Assembly: GCF_002901445.1 (NCBI RefSeq)
Contig: NZ_PPPD01000001.1
Location: 372,001 to 436,000, forward strand
Source of the DNA: Deinococcus koreensis
GTDB lineage: Bacteria > Deinococcota > Deinococci > Deinococcales > Deinococcaceae
Reading direction: 5' to 3'
Length of the DNA stretch: 64,000 nucleotides
Numbering within the stretch: position 1 is the first letter of the stretch; each line of letters starts with the position of its first letter. The notes under the pieces were generated by a model. That model was not told the origin of the DNA. It saw only the letters and a program-made list of their open reading frames with translations, and ran no database searches. Below, in pieces: positions 31,435 through 43,263 of this stretch. Position numbers and translations under genes: made by a program.

Positions 31435-31974
31435 ATGGCACGAACCCGTGATCCAGAACAGACGCAGGCCCGGCTGTTGCAGGCCGCCGCCGAAGCTGTG
31501 CTGGAGCTTGGCCCGACCTTCTCGCTGGACGCCGTGGCCCGTGCCGCTGGGGTCAGCAAGGGCGGGTTGCTCCACCACTTCCCCAGCCGGGAGGCGCTGG
31601 TCACCGCCCTCACGCGCGACCTCCTCCGCCGCTTCACGGCCCGGGTGAGCGCCATCCACGGCTCCGGGGAACCGCAGCCAGGCGCGTGGCTGAGGGCCTA
31701 CATCGAGGTCAGCTTTCAGGAGGACGCCCAGGAGCGGGCCCTGATCCTGGCGCTCTCGCCCCTGTTGAACGCCACGCAGGTGATGGAGCAGCTGGCGCCG
31801 GAACTGGCCGAGCCCGTGCAGGCTGCGCGCACCGATGGCGTGCCGGGCGGCCGCGCCCAGGCCGTGCGCCTGGCCTGCGACGGGTACTGGTCGGGCCAGC
31901 TCGTCCTCGCGACGCGCCTGGACGCCGCCGAGTCGGCCGCCCTGAAAGAGGAGCTGCTCTCGTGGACACGGTAG
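31435..31974 (+). CDS. TetR/AcrR-family repressor
   Basis: Encodes 179 aa. The helix-turn-helix lies at about residues 28-50 (TFSLDAVARAAGVSKGGLLHHF), followed by the variable helical ligand-binding domain. It heads a four-gene operon (tetR, MFS, lyase, MaoC) joined by overlaps. Its promoter carries a palindromic operator, so it most likely represses itself and the operon until a small molecule, perhaps an organic acid or its CoA ester, binds. The start is fixed by the TATGTT box 6 nt upstream (leaderless). Confidence 0.92.
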   Translation: MARTRDPEQTQARLLQAAAEAVLELGPTFSLDAVARAAGVSKGGLLHHFPSREALVTALTRDLLRRFTARVSAIHGSGEPQPGAWLRAYIEVSFQEDAQERALILALSPLLNATQVMEQLAPELAEPVQAARTDGVPGGRAQAVRLACDGYWSGQLVLATRLDAAESAALKEELLSWTR

Positions 31975-33250
31975 GCCAGGCTCCTGGAGTGAACGGCACG
32001 CCGCATCCCGGCCCCGGCTGGGAACGCCGCTACTGGGCCGTGTTCATCGGGCAGGCGCTCTCGCTGATCGGCTCGGCCATGACCCAGTTCGTACTGCTGT
32101 GGTGGATCACCGACACCACCGGCAGCATCGCGGCGCTGAGCACGGCCGGGATGGCGGCGCTGCTGCCCCAGGCGCTGCTGGGGCCGCTGGGCGGCACGCT
32201 GGCCGACCGCTACAGCCGCCGCACCCTGATGATCGTGGCGGACACCGTCAGCGCCGCGTGCATGGGGGTGCTGATCTTTCTGTTCGCCACCGGGCAGGAA
32301 CAGCTCTGGCACGTCTACCTGATGATGTTCGTCCGCAGTTCCATGCAGGCCTTCCAGGGGCCGGCCGCCGCCGCCAGCACCGCCATGCTGGTGCCGCCCG
32401 AGTTCCTTGACCGGGCCGCCGGGCTCAACCAGACCCTGCAGGGCATCATGACGGTGGCCGCCGCGCCGCTGGGCGCCCTGGCGATCTCGCTGATGCCGCT
32501 GGGCGCGGCCCTGTCGATCGATGTGGTCACGGCGCTGCTGGGCGTGGTGCCCCTGCTGATCTACCGCATTCCGCAGCTCCGTACCCCCAGGGATCAGCGC
32601 CGCTCGATGTGGGCCGAGTTCCGCGAGGGCGTGGACACCGTCTGGCGGCACCCCGGCCTGCGCCGCCTGTACGGGCTGCTGGGTCTGGTGGTGCTGACCA
32701 TCATGCCGACCTTCACCCTGACGCCGCTGCTGGTCAAGGCTCATTTTGGCGGCGGCGCCGGGCAGGTCGCCCTGATGGAAGGGCTCTCGGGGGTCGGGAT
32801 GATCGTGGGCGGGCTGCTGGCTGTGACGCTGGCGCCAAAAAACCGCATCCTGACGGTGCTGCTGGCCCTGGCCGTGTCGTGCGCCGCGCTGGCACTGACT
32901 GCGCTGGCACCGGCCCAGGCCTTCTGGCTGGGGGTGGTGTGGTGGGTGCTCAGCGGCGTGACCTTCTCGTTCGGCAACGCGCCCCTGACCGCGCTGCTGC
33001 AAAGTGGCGTGCCCAACCAGTTGCAGGGGCGAGTGCTCTCGCTGCTGAGCACGGTCATGGGCCTGGCCGCGCCAGTGGGGCTGGCGATCGCCGGGCCGCT
33101 GGGGCAGCTTATCGGCGTACGGGGGCTGTTCGTCGTGGGCGGCGCGCTCAGCGCCCTGGTCTGCCTGCTGGCGCTGCTCTCGCCCGCCCTGCGCGCCCTG
33201 GGCCAGCCCCAGACCAAGGCCGTGCCCAGCGCCCCGCTATCCTCGGAGAC

Positions 33251-33254
<4 letters not shown>
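31962..33254 (+). CDS. MFS transporter
   Basis: A 430-aa inner-membrane protein with about 12 transmembrane helices and the MFS motif A ([13 protein letters not shown]) between helices 2 and 3. It resembles MFS_3/enterobactin-exporter-type proteins. The start is GTG 31962: GAGGAG lies 8 nt upstream inside tetR, giving a 13-base overlap with tetR; GTG 31989 is an alternative. Its place in an operon with a CoA-ester lyase and a hydratase suggests it moves the substrate or product of that pathway, but the direction is unknown. Confidence 0.9.
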
Positions 33255-34128
<874 letters not shown>

Positions 34129-34132
<4 letters not shown>

Positions 34133-34599
34133 ATGAAGACCTGAACCGCCCCCAGGGCCGCTATTTCGAGGAACTGCCGCCCGGCACGCTGATCCGCCAC
34201 CGCAACCGCCGCACCGTCACCGAGTCCGACAACATCCTCTTCACCACGCTGACCATGAATCCCCAGCCGCTGCACCTCGATCACGAGTACGCCGCGCAGA
34301 CCGAGTTCGGCCGCCCGCTGTTCAACTCGATGATGACGCTCTCGCTGCTGGTCGGCCTGAGCGTGCACGAACTGAGCCTGGGCACCCTGATCGCCAACCT
34401 GGGCCTGACCGACGTGGTGTTCCCGAAGCCGGTCTTCCACGGCGACACCCTGCACGCCGAATCCGAGGTGCTGGAGGCGCGCGAGAGCCGCACCCGGCCG
34501 GGTCAGGGGGTCGTGACTGTCGAGCACCGCGCGTTCAACCAGCACGGCGACCTCGTGGCCCGCTGCACACGGACGATGCTGATGCAGAAGCGACCTTGA
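34129..34599 (+). CDS. MaoC-like dehydratase
   Basis: A 156-aa single hot-dog domain hydratase, as in mesaconyl-CoA or itaconyl-CoA hydratases. The hydratase motif is seen in [21 protein letters not shown] followed by EYAAQTEFG, with the expected Asp and His. GGAGG lies 7 nt upstream inside the lyase gene, and ATGA overlaps its stop. Last gene of the tetR operon. It would supply or use the hydroxyacyl-CoA handled by the lyase. Confidence 0.9.
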
Positions 34600-34826
34600 G
34601 GGGCAGGAAAGCACTCACCTGATTCTCGGCCCGTCCGTGCTGAGCCGCTTTGTGGGTGCGTTCAGGGGCAGGTGGTGGGCGCCGAGTGTCTGGTGAGTCG
34701 CTCAGCCGGACAGGTCAAACTCCACCCCAGGCTCGCCGCACCGATCCACACCCTCGCCCAGCGGAGCGCTCCTGCCTCCCATGATGCTCGAAGGAGCCGC
34801 TGGCGGATCGGAACAGGAACCTCCGG

Positions 34827-36571
<1,745 letters not shown>

Positions 36572-37012
36572 GGAGGTACCTCCAGGGGGGTCGTACAGGG
36601 ACGAGGTCAGGCCGGACCGGGTGGGGCGGCGGGCCGTGCGCCGAGGGGCGGCCTCAGCGGCGCGGGAAGCGGATGACGTCGTCTCTCATCGCCTCACAGC
36701 GTAACGAAACCGCCCCCCCAGCGCGATACGCGTAACGGCGTAGGGGGAAGGTGGGCCCGGGAGATGGTCACACGGCCTTCCCCGCCGGGCCGCTCGACGA
36801 GTCCCACCAGGAAGATTCGCTGAATGTGCTGAAAAGTCGACCACCCAAGACCACTGGTTCACCGGCCGTCGGGCATGGGTGCACGGGCCTGAAGACTGAC
36901 TGGCACTCGTTTGAAGGGAAGGCCCTACACTCCGAGAACAGCCGAATACTGGCAGGCCCCGGAGACTCCCCATTCACGTGGGGCCACTGAAGCCCCGCCG
37001 CACCGGCTGAAC
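36572..37012. other. Intergenic region, 441 bases
   Basis: No convincing gene. On the minus strand a TACGCT box (36698-36703) lies 8 nt before an 11-codon Arg-rich ORF (36654-36689), a possible leader of the ABC operon. The right half, towards the peptidase E gene, is less GC-rich, and I see nothing in it. Confidence 0.4.
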
Positions 37013-37678
37013 CTAGGGCGTCAACTGCTTCCACTGCCCTTCGGAGACCACTTCGACGGCGCCCCCCACCACCCTGATGGCGGTCTGGTCGTCGATCGCG
37101 TAGCACGGCGCCGTCATGCTGGCTGCCCAGCGTTCCGCGCCGGCCATCGAGTTTCCGGGGAACATCTCGTGGTTCAGGTGCGGGAAGATCGAGAAATCGA
37201 CGACCCCGAGGGTTCGGTCGTCCGGCGCTGCCGGCCATTCGACGAAGTACCCACCGATCCGGGGCGTCATCACCATGCTCCCGGCACTCACCCCCACCCA
37301 GACGGTCTCGGGCAGAGACGGCAGGAGTGCTGCCAGCCCGGATTCCCGCATCCAGTGGCAGAGGAACGTGGCGTCGCCCCCATCCACCAGCAGCACGTCG
37401 GCTCCCTGAACCCAGGGCAGCCACCGCTCCCGGCTGATGCCCGGCAGCGCCGTGAGTTCGAGGACACCCACCGACTTCCAGCCCAGGCCACACATGGTCG
37501 CCGGGGTCTGGTCGGTGATGAAGCGCCGTACGGAGCCTGGCCCACACATCGGGTGGCCCCACTGCGCCGTGGGGATGCACAGGGCGCGGCACTCCGCGAT
37601 CGGTTTCGGCAGCAGGCCGACCAGCGCCCCGTGGATGCTCGGGTTGGTGACGCCGCCGGAGGTCAGCAGAAGCTTCAT
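37013..37678 (-). CDS. Peptidase E-like protein (type 1 glutamine amidotransferase fold)
   Basis: A 221-aa cytosolic protein of the peptidase S51 family, which includes dipeptidase E and cyanophycinase-like enzymes. The N-terminus MKLLLTSGGV, the VLLVDGGDATFL strand-turn and the nucleophile elbow VGVSAGSMVM (Ser) are clear; FPHLNHEMF carries the likely catalytic His. AAGGAGAG lies a few bases before the ATG. A single gene with no operon partner. Peptidase E cleaves Asp-X dipeptides; the actual substrate here is not known. Confidence 0.85.
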   Translation of the reverse strand: MKLLLTSGGVTNPSIHGALVGLLPKPIAECRALCIPTAQWGHPMCGPGSVRRFITDQTPATMCGLGWKSVGVLELTALPGISRERWLPWVQGADVLLVDGGDATFLCHWMRESGLAALLPSLPETVWVGVSAGSMVMTPRIGGYFVEWPAAPDDRTLGVVDFSIFPHLNHEMFPGNSMAGAERWAASMTAPCYAIDDQTAIRVVGGAVEVVSEGQWKQLTP

Positions 37679-37850
37679 GGGGTCTCTCCTTGGCCGCCGA
37701 CGGCAGCAGGGGTGATCGGCGACTTCGTCGGGGTCGTGTGGGGGCGTGCCTTCTCGAATCTGCTCCCTGCAGATGACACGACCTTCATGTCAAGTCCGTT
37801 CTCGGCGGCCTCCAGTGGGGGTCTGGGGCGAGGCGATCCGTGCAGAACGT

Positions 37851-38831
37851 CTACCCCCTCCCATACGCTGCGATCAATTCATCCATTCGCCGATCCAGCG
37901 CCTCGTCCACCACCTGCCGCGCCGGGTCGGCGTCGTACCACGCCATGATCTCCTCAGCCCCCCGCGCAAAGGGCACCGTGCAGGCGAAACCGGGCACCAC
38001 ACGCTTGATCTTGGCGTTGTCGAAGATCATGGAGTGCGATTTGTCGCCCAGCAGGCCCGCGCCCCAGTCCGGGTCGGCCGCCGCGATCCGCTCGGAGGGG
38101 ATGTGGACAATCTGCGCCTCGGTGCCCGCCGCCCGCGCGACCTCGTGGAAAATCCCGTTCCAGGTCAGCAGCTCGTCCGAGGTGATGTGGAAGACCTCGC
38201 CGTGCGCGTGCGGGTTGCCCAGCAGCGGCACGAAGCCCTGGGCGAAGTCGCTGTGGTGGGTCAGCACCCACAGCGAGGTGCCGTCGCCGTGCACGATCAC
38301 GGGCCTGCCCTGCCTCATGCGGCTCACCACCGTGTAGCCGCCGTCCATGGGCAGCAGCGTGCGGTCGTAGGTGTGCGAGGGCCGGATGATGGTGACCGGG
38401 AAGGCCTCTTCCCTGAGCGCCCGGGTCAGGCGATCCTCGCAGGCGATCTTGTTTCTCGAATACTCCCAGAACGGGTTGACCAGCGGCGTGGACTCCACGA
38501 CCGGCAGGTTCGCGGGCGGTGTCTGGTACGCTGAGGCCGAGGAGATGAACACGTACTGCCGCGTCCGCCCCCGGAACAGCGCCAGATCGGTCTCGATGTG
38601 CTCGGGCGTGAAGGCGACCCAGTTGACGACGGCGTCGAAACGCAGGTCGCCGAGGGCCCGCCGCACGGACTCCGGATCGCGGATATCGCCGTGCAGGACG
38701 TGGGCACCCTCCGGGACGGGCCGCACGCTCTGGCCCCGGTTGAGCAGATACAGCTCGGTGCCGCTCTGCAGGGCCAGTTCCGAACACGCCGAGCTGATGA
38801 TGCCCGTTCCACCGATAAACAGCACTCTCAT
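37851..38831 (-). CDS. NAD-dependent epimerase/dehydratase family protein
   Basis: A 326-aa extended short-chain dehydrogenase. The N-terminal Rossmann loop is RVLFIGGTGIISSAC and the catalytic YxxxK is WEYSRNKIACE. IRPSHTYDRT and the C-terminal substrate region follow. It likely acts on a nucleotide sugar or related molecule in the cytosol. The start is ATG 38831: GGGAGG lies 6 nt upstream, and a TACAGT box (minus strand, 38858-38863) gives a short leader. It is divergent from the NUDIX gene, so the two share a 106-base control region. Confidence 0.86.
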   Translation of the reverse strand: MRVLFIGGTGIISSACSELALQSGTELYLLNRGQSVRPVPEGAHVLHGDIRDPESVRRALGDLRFDAVVNWVAFTPEHIETDLALFRGRTRQYVFISSASAYQTPPANLPVVESTPLVNPFWEYSRNKIACEDRLTRALREEAFPVTIIRPSHTYDRTLLPMDGGYTVVSRMRQGRPVIVHGDGTSLWVLTHHSDFAQGFVPLLGNPHAHGEVFHITSDELLTWNGIFHEVARAAGTEAQIVHIPSERIAAADPDWGAGLLGDKSHSMIFDNAKIKRVVPGFACTVPFARGAEEIMAWYDADPARQVVDEALDRRMDELIAAYGRG

Positions 38832-38857
38832 GGTTGTCCTCCCGTCTGGTCTGGGCC

Positions 38858-38863
38858 ACTGTA
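38858..38863 (-). promoter_or_regulatory. -10 box for the epimerase gene
   Basis: TACAGT on the minus strand, about 26 bases before the ATG, with GGGAGG between; it lies beside the 19-bp repeats of the divergent NUDIX promoter. Confidence 0.45.
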
Positions 38864-38880
38864 GCCCGCTCGCCTCCGTG

Positions 38881-38925
38881 CTGCACTCCCCCGTTCGTCC
38901 TGCACTCTCCCGTTCGTCCTGCACT
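38881..38925 (+). repeat. 19-bp direct repeats in the NUDIX promoter
   Basis: Two 19-base units differing at one position (CTGCACTCcCCCGTTCGTC and CTGCACTCtCCCGTTCGTC), then a partial third (CTGCACT) that runs into the TACAGT -10 box at 38925-38930. Confidence 0.9.
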
Positions 38926-38937
38926 ACAGTCAGGGCC

Positions 38938-39471
38938 ATGAGCGATGCAGGCGGCGGCACGGCGGCGAGGGTCATCTACGACGGGCACATCGTCCGGCTG
39001 GAACTGATGGAGAACAAGTGGGAGATCGTGCGCCACCGGGACGCCGTGGCGGTGCTGGCGCTGAACGACCAGGGCGAGATGCTGCTGGTGCGGCAGTTCC
39101 GCCGCGCCGTGGACGCCTTGACCGTGGAGGCCCCGGCCGGGCTGGTGGACGACGGCGAGGACGCCGCCCAGGCCGCCCGCCGCGAGTTGCAGGAGGAGGC
39201 CGGACTGGACGGCGACATGGAGCGGCTCACCCACTTCTACGCCAGCCCCGGCTTCTGCGACGAGGCCCTGACGGTCTTCCACGCCACCAACCTGCGCGAG
39301 AGCAGGCTCCCCCACGACGAGGACGAAGAGGGAATCGAGGTGCTCTGGATGCCGCCGGCAGCCGTGCTGGACGGCCTGAAGGACGGCTCGCTGACCGGCA
39401 GCGCCTCGACCGTCACGGCGGCGCTGTACGGGGTGCTGCTCGGGCTGCAGCGTGCCCAGGCGCGGCCGTGA
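38938..39471 (+). CDS. NUDIX hydrolase (ADP-ribose pyrophosphatase-like)
   Basis: A 177-aa enzyme cleaving nucleoside diphosphates linked to another moiety. The NUDIX box reads GLVDDGEDAAQAARREL then QEEAGL, matching Gx5Ex7REUxEExGU. SPGFCDEALTVF downstream is typical of ADP-sugar pyrophosphatases. A TACAGT box lies 7 nt before the ATG (leaderless), with 19-bp repeats just upstream. Its stop overlaps the GTG of ribF (GTGA), so the two are co-translated; a role near flavin or NAD metabolism is inferred from that. Confidence 0.92.
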   Translation: MSDAGGGTAARVIYDGHIVRLELMENKWEIVRHRDAVAVLALNDQGEMLLVRQFRRAVDALTVEAPAGLVDDGEDAAQAARRELQEEAGLDGDMERLTHFYASPGFCDEALTVFHATNLRESRLPHDEDEEGIEVLWMPPAAVLDGLKDGSLTGSASTVTAALYGVLLGLQRAQARP

Positions 39472-40379
39472 AGACCTATGTCTCCCCCACCCAGCGGCCC
39501 GACACCGAGACCGTGGTGGCGATCGGTTCCTTCGACGGCGTGCACCTGGGGCACCAGGCCCTGATCGCGCAGCTCAGGGCCAAGGCGCGGCAGTACCGGG
39601 TGCCCTGCGTGGTCTACACCTTCGACCCGCCGACGCGCGTGCTCACGCAGGGCGTGGAATTCCTCTCCACCCTGCCCGAGAAGCTGGATCTGCTGACCCG
39701 CTACGGCGTGGACGAGACGGTCGCCGTGCCCTTCACGCCCGAATTCGCCTCACGGCCCAAGGAGGCCTTTCTGGACGACCTGCGGACGCTGCGCCCGCGC
39801 GCCCTGGTGGTCGGCGAGGATTTCCACTTCGGCCGCGGCCGGGCCGGCGGCGTGGTCGACCTGCGGAGCGTGACCCCCGAGGTCGTGGCGCTGCCCATGC
39901 ATCAGGTGAGCGGCGAGGACATCAAGAGCACCCGCATCCGCGAGTACTTGAGGGTCGGCGACGTGGACGGCGCGGGCCGCCTGCTGGGCCGCCACTACGA
40001 CGCGCAGGGCGTGGTCGTGCAGGGCGACCAGCTCGGGCGCACGATCGGCTGGCCCACCGCCAACATCCAGGTGCCCGACGGCAAGGCCCTGCCCATGGGC
40101 GTGTTCGCGGTGGTGGCGATCGCTGACCCGGCGCTGGGTCACGACGGACGCTGGCATGGTATGGCGAACGTGGGCTACCGCCCGACCGTGAACGGCACGG
40201 CACGGCGCTTCGAGGTGCACCTGTTCGACTTCAGCGGCGACCTCTACGGCCAGGAGATCCAGATCAAGTTCTTCGCCCATCTCCGTGGCGAGCAGAAATT
40301 CGCTGGCCTGGACGCCCTGAAGGCGCAGCTCCAGCTGGATGCCGAGCAGGCCCGCGCCCTGCTCTGGGACGTGCGCTGA
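39468..40379 (+). CDS. ribF: Bifunctional riboflavin kinase/FAD synthetase
   Basis: A 303-aa enzyme making FMN and then FAD. The N-terminal nucleotidyltransferase domain shows VAIGSFDGVHLGHQALI, VVYTFDPP and VVGEDFHFGRG, plus STRIREYL. The C-terminal kinase domain (about 180-303) shows GRTIGWPTANIQVPDG, GMANVGYRPTVNG and FEVHLFDFSGDLYGQ. It starts with GTG 39468, overlapping the NUDIX stop. No FMN riboswitch is seen, consistent with its position inside an operon. Confidence 0.95.
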   Translation: MKTYVSPTQRPDTETVVAIGSFDGVHLGHQALIAQLRAKARQYRVPCVVYTFDPPTRVLTQGVEFLSTLPEKLDLLTRYGVDETVAVPFTPEFASRPKEAFLDDLRTLRPRALVVGEDFHFGRGRAGGVVDLRSVTPEVVALPMHQVSGEDIKSTRIREYLRVGDVDGAGRLLGRHYDAQGVVVQGDQLGRTIGWPTANIQVPDGKALPMGVFAVVAIADPALGHDGRWHGMANVGYRPTVNGTARRFEVHLFDFSGDLYGQEIQIKFFAHLRGEQKFAGLDALKAQLQLDAEQARALLWDVR

Positions 40380-40928
40380 TCAGCGGTTCACGGTGAAGTT
40401 CGTGACCGTCCATTCGCCGTAGCCGTCGGCGATGCCGCCGTCGCCCATGCCGCTGTAGAGGAAGGTGGGGTAGCCGCGCGCCGGGTCGTAGCTGACCCTC
40501 ACCTCCGGGCAGCGGTTCGGGCGCTGATAGGCCAGCGTCTGGGCGATGGCGGCGAAGCGCTGCTCCACCGTCTGGCGGGCCAGGCGGTTGGGTTCACCGG
40601 CCTCCCCCGGCTTGAGGACGGCGGAGGTCACCCGGCCGTTCGTGACCGTCACGCGCGTCTCGGGGAACAGCACGGGCGCGGCGACCTGCCGCACGTCGTA
40701 GGCGTAGCTCCGCACCCCGGCGGCGGCCCAGCGGGCCCGGGCCGCCTGCAGCTGGCGGCTCAGGGCGGCGAAGTCCGGACGCACGTAGTCCTCGCGGCAG
40801 GTGGTATTCAGGGGCGTGACCCCTGGCTGGGCTGGCGGCCGGGCGACGGGCTGGCCTCCACCTCCTGCCAGCGCCGGGGCAGCCAGGGTCAGGGCGAGCA
40901 GGGACACGGACAGTCGGCGCAGGATCAT
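40380..40928 (-). CDS. Exported DUF6174-like protein
   Basis: Encodes 182 aa. Signal peptide 1-21 (cleavage after ALAG). The mature part has the pattern ARARWAAAGVRSYAYDVRQ, then VTVTNGRVTSAVLKPGEAG, two cysteines and VSYDPARGYPTFLYSG, as in secreted DUF6174-type proteins of unknown function. The start is supported by TACCCT (minus strand, 40935-40940), 6 nt upstream (leaderless). Its stop abuts that of ribF: the two genes are convergent with no gap. Confidence 0.8.
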   Translation of the reverse strand: MILRRLSVSLLALTLAAPALAGGGGQPVARPPAQPGVTPLNTTCREDYVRPDFAALSRQLQAARARWAAAGVRSYAYDVRQVAAPVLFPETRVTVTNGRVTSAVLKPGEAGEPNRLARQTVEQRFAAIAQTLAYQRPNRCPEVRVSYDPARGYPTFLYSGMGDGGIADGYGEWTVTNFTVNR

Positions 40929-41064
40929 GCCCGCAGGGTACGGAGCCGGGCTGATGGGCGGCTGAACGGGGGGTGAGGTGGCCGCCCGAACGCCCTAACC
41001 CTTCACCGGGAAGCGTCGGCCCCCGCCCAGTCGCGTCCCCCACGCCGGGCGTAGGCTGAGCGGC

Positions 41065-41931
<867 letters not shown>

Positions 41932-42323
41932 GCGTGAGACCGGGCTTCACGGCTCCCACGACCGTTCACGGGCAGAGCGGGCTGGAAAGCTGAACACGCC
42001 GTCCGGTCGATGGATCTGAAGCGCCCGCCTCACCCAGGGCCCGGCCGGGTGCCCTGTGACCTGTGGCCAGGCCGCTGGGGCCACTGTCAAGCCGGGAACG
42101 TTCAACGTTCATGTATCTCTTCCTGAGCAGAACTTCGCCAGCCCCTGAAGGAGGGTTCAGAAAGTGTGCTGCGCTGAAATCGCCGCCCAGGGCCTCTGGG
42201 ATGGTGATGGCGCATTAAGGCCCGGCCTGACCTCACGGACACCGCCGCTGACGTCGCAGGCTGTTCTGCCGTGGCATCAGTTCGGCGGGGCTCTGGATGT
42301 CGGCCGGCCGAAACGAGGTCACT
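41932..42323. other. Intergenic region, 392 bases
   Basis: No gene. It holds a perfect palindrome at 42096-42110 followed by ATGTATCT, a likely control site, about 215 bases before the hydrolase gene. Confidence 0.45.
42096..42110. promoter_or_regulatory. Operator-like palindrome GAACGTTCAACGTTC
   Basis: GAACGTT and AACGTTC pair perfectly around a central C. It also reads as two direct AACGTTC heptamers. It lies upstream of the hydrolase/dehydrogenase/SOD cluster. Confidence 0.45.
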
Positions 42324-43196
42324 ATGAAACGTACTTTCTTCCCGCTGACTGCCCTGCTCTGCGCCTCCGCCCTTGCCGGAGGCGCCGACGGGCAGAGCGT
42401 CCCCGATCAGGGCACGGTCACCGTCGGCGGCGCCACGGTGTTCTACAAGGCCACCGGCAGCGGTGAGCCCCTGCTGTTCATCCACGGCTACCCGCTGAGC
42501 GGCGAGCTGTTCAAGAACAACCGCACCCTGCCAGGCTACCGCGTCATCACGGTCGATCTGCCGGGCTTCGGCAAGAGCCGGGCCCCTGGCCGCGAGGCCA
42601 GCATCGAGAACTACGCCACGACCATGCTGGGCTTCATGGACGCCCTGAAGATCGACCGGGCCATCGTGGGCGGCATGAGCATGGGCGGCATGACCCTGCT
42701 GCAGATGTACAAGCAGGCCCCCCAGCGCATCAGGGGCATGATCCTGATCGACACCACCGCCGACCCTGCCGGCATCGCCGAGGCGGCCAGCTGGCGCGGC
42801 AACGGCCAGCAGGCACAGGAAAAGGGCGTCGCCAGCCTGGTGGACGGCCTGCTGCCCCGCATGCTCACCGGCCCCAGCCGGGCCACCCTGCCGAACCAGG
42901 TCGCGCACCTGTCGGGCCTCGTGAAGGCGGCCAGCCTGAACGGCGCGGTGGGCGGCGCGAACGCCCTGGCCAGCCGCCCCGACGCCAATCCGGTGCTGCC
43001 GACCATCACGGTGCCGACCCTGATCCTCGCCGGTATCGAGGATAACGTGACCCCCAGGGAGCTGCAGCTCAAGATGAACGCCGCCATCCGCGGCAGCCGC
43101 TTCGTGGAGCTGCCGGGCGCCGGCCACGCCGCCATCTTCGAGAAGGCTCAGGCCGCCAACGCCGCCATGCTGAGCTGGCTCCGTACCGTTCGCTGA
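42324..43196 (+). CDS. Exported alpha/beta hydrolase
   Basis: Encodes 290 aa. Signal peptide 1-22 (KRTFFPLTALLCASALAGG). Hydrolase motifs: LLFIHGYPLSGELF (oxyanion), DLPGFGKS, the nucleophile elbow GMSMGGMT, LAGIEDNVT (acid) and LPGAGHAAIF (His). Substrate unknown. ATG 42324 is chosen over 42297 because GAGG lies close upstream and the signal peptide begins there. A hairpin (43210-43235) separates it from the dehydrogenase gene. Confidence 0.87.
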   Translation: MKRTFFPLTALLCASALAGGADGQSVPDQGTVTVGGATVFYKATGSGEPLLFIHGYPLSGELFKNNRTLPGYRVITVDLPGFGKSRAPGREASIENYATTMLGFMDALKIDRAIVGGMSMGGMTLLQMYKQAPQRIRGMILIDTTADPAGIAEAASWRGNGQQAQEKGVASLVDGLLPRMLTGPSRATLPNQVAHLSGLVKAASLNGAVGGANALASRPDANPVLPTITVPTLILAGIEDNVTPRELQLKMNAAIRGSRFVELPGAGHAAIFEKAQAANAAMLSWLRTVR

Positions 43197-43209
43197 CCTC
43201 ACCGCCCCT

Positions 43210-43235
43210 GCGCCCCGAACCCCGGTTTGGGGCGC
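43210..43235 (+). terminator. Hairpin between hydrolase and dehydrogenase genes
   Basis: GCGCCCC and GGGGCGC (7 bp), with an inner AACC/GGTT pair. There is no T-run after it, so it may be a partial terminator or processing site. Confidence 0.5.
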
Positions 43236-43263
43236 CCACCATTCCCCCGCCCGGAGGCCCGAT

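Noticed and set aside
36751..36990. Plus-strand open frame of 79 codons
   Set aside because: No start signal, no coding-like composition and no recognisable protein; it lies in a control region.
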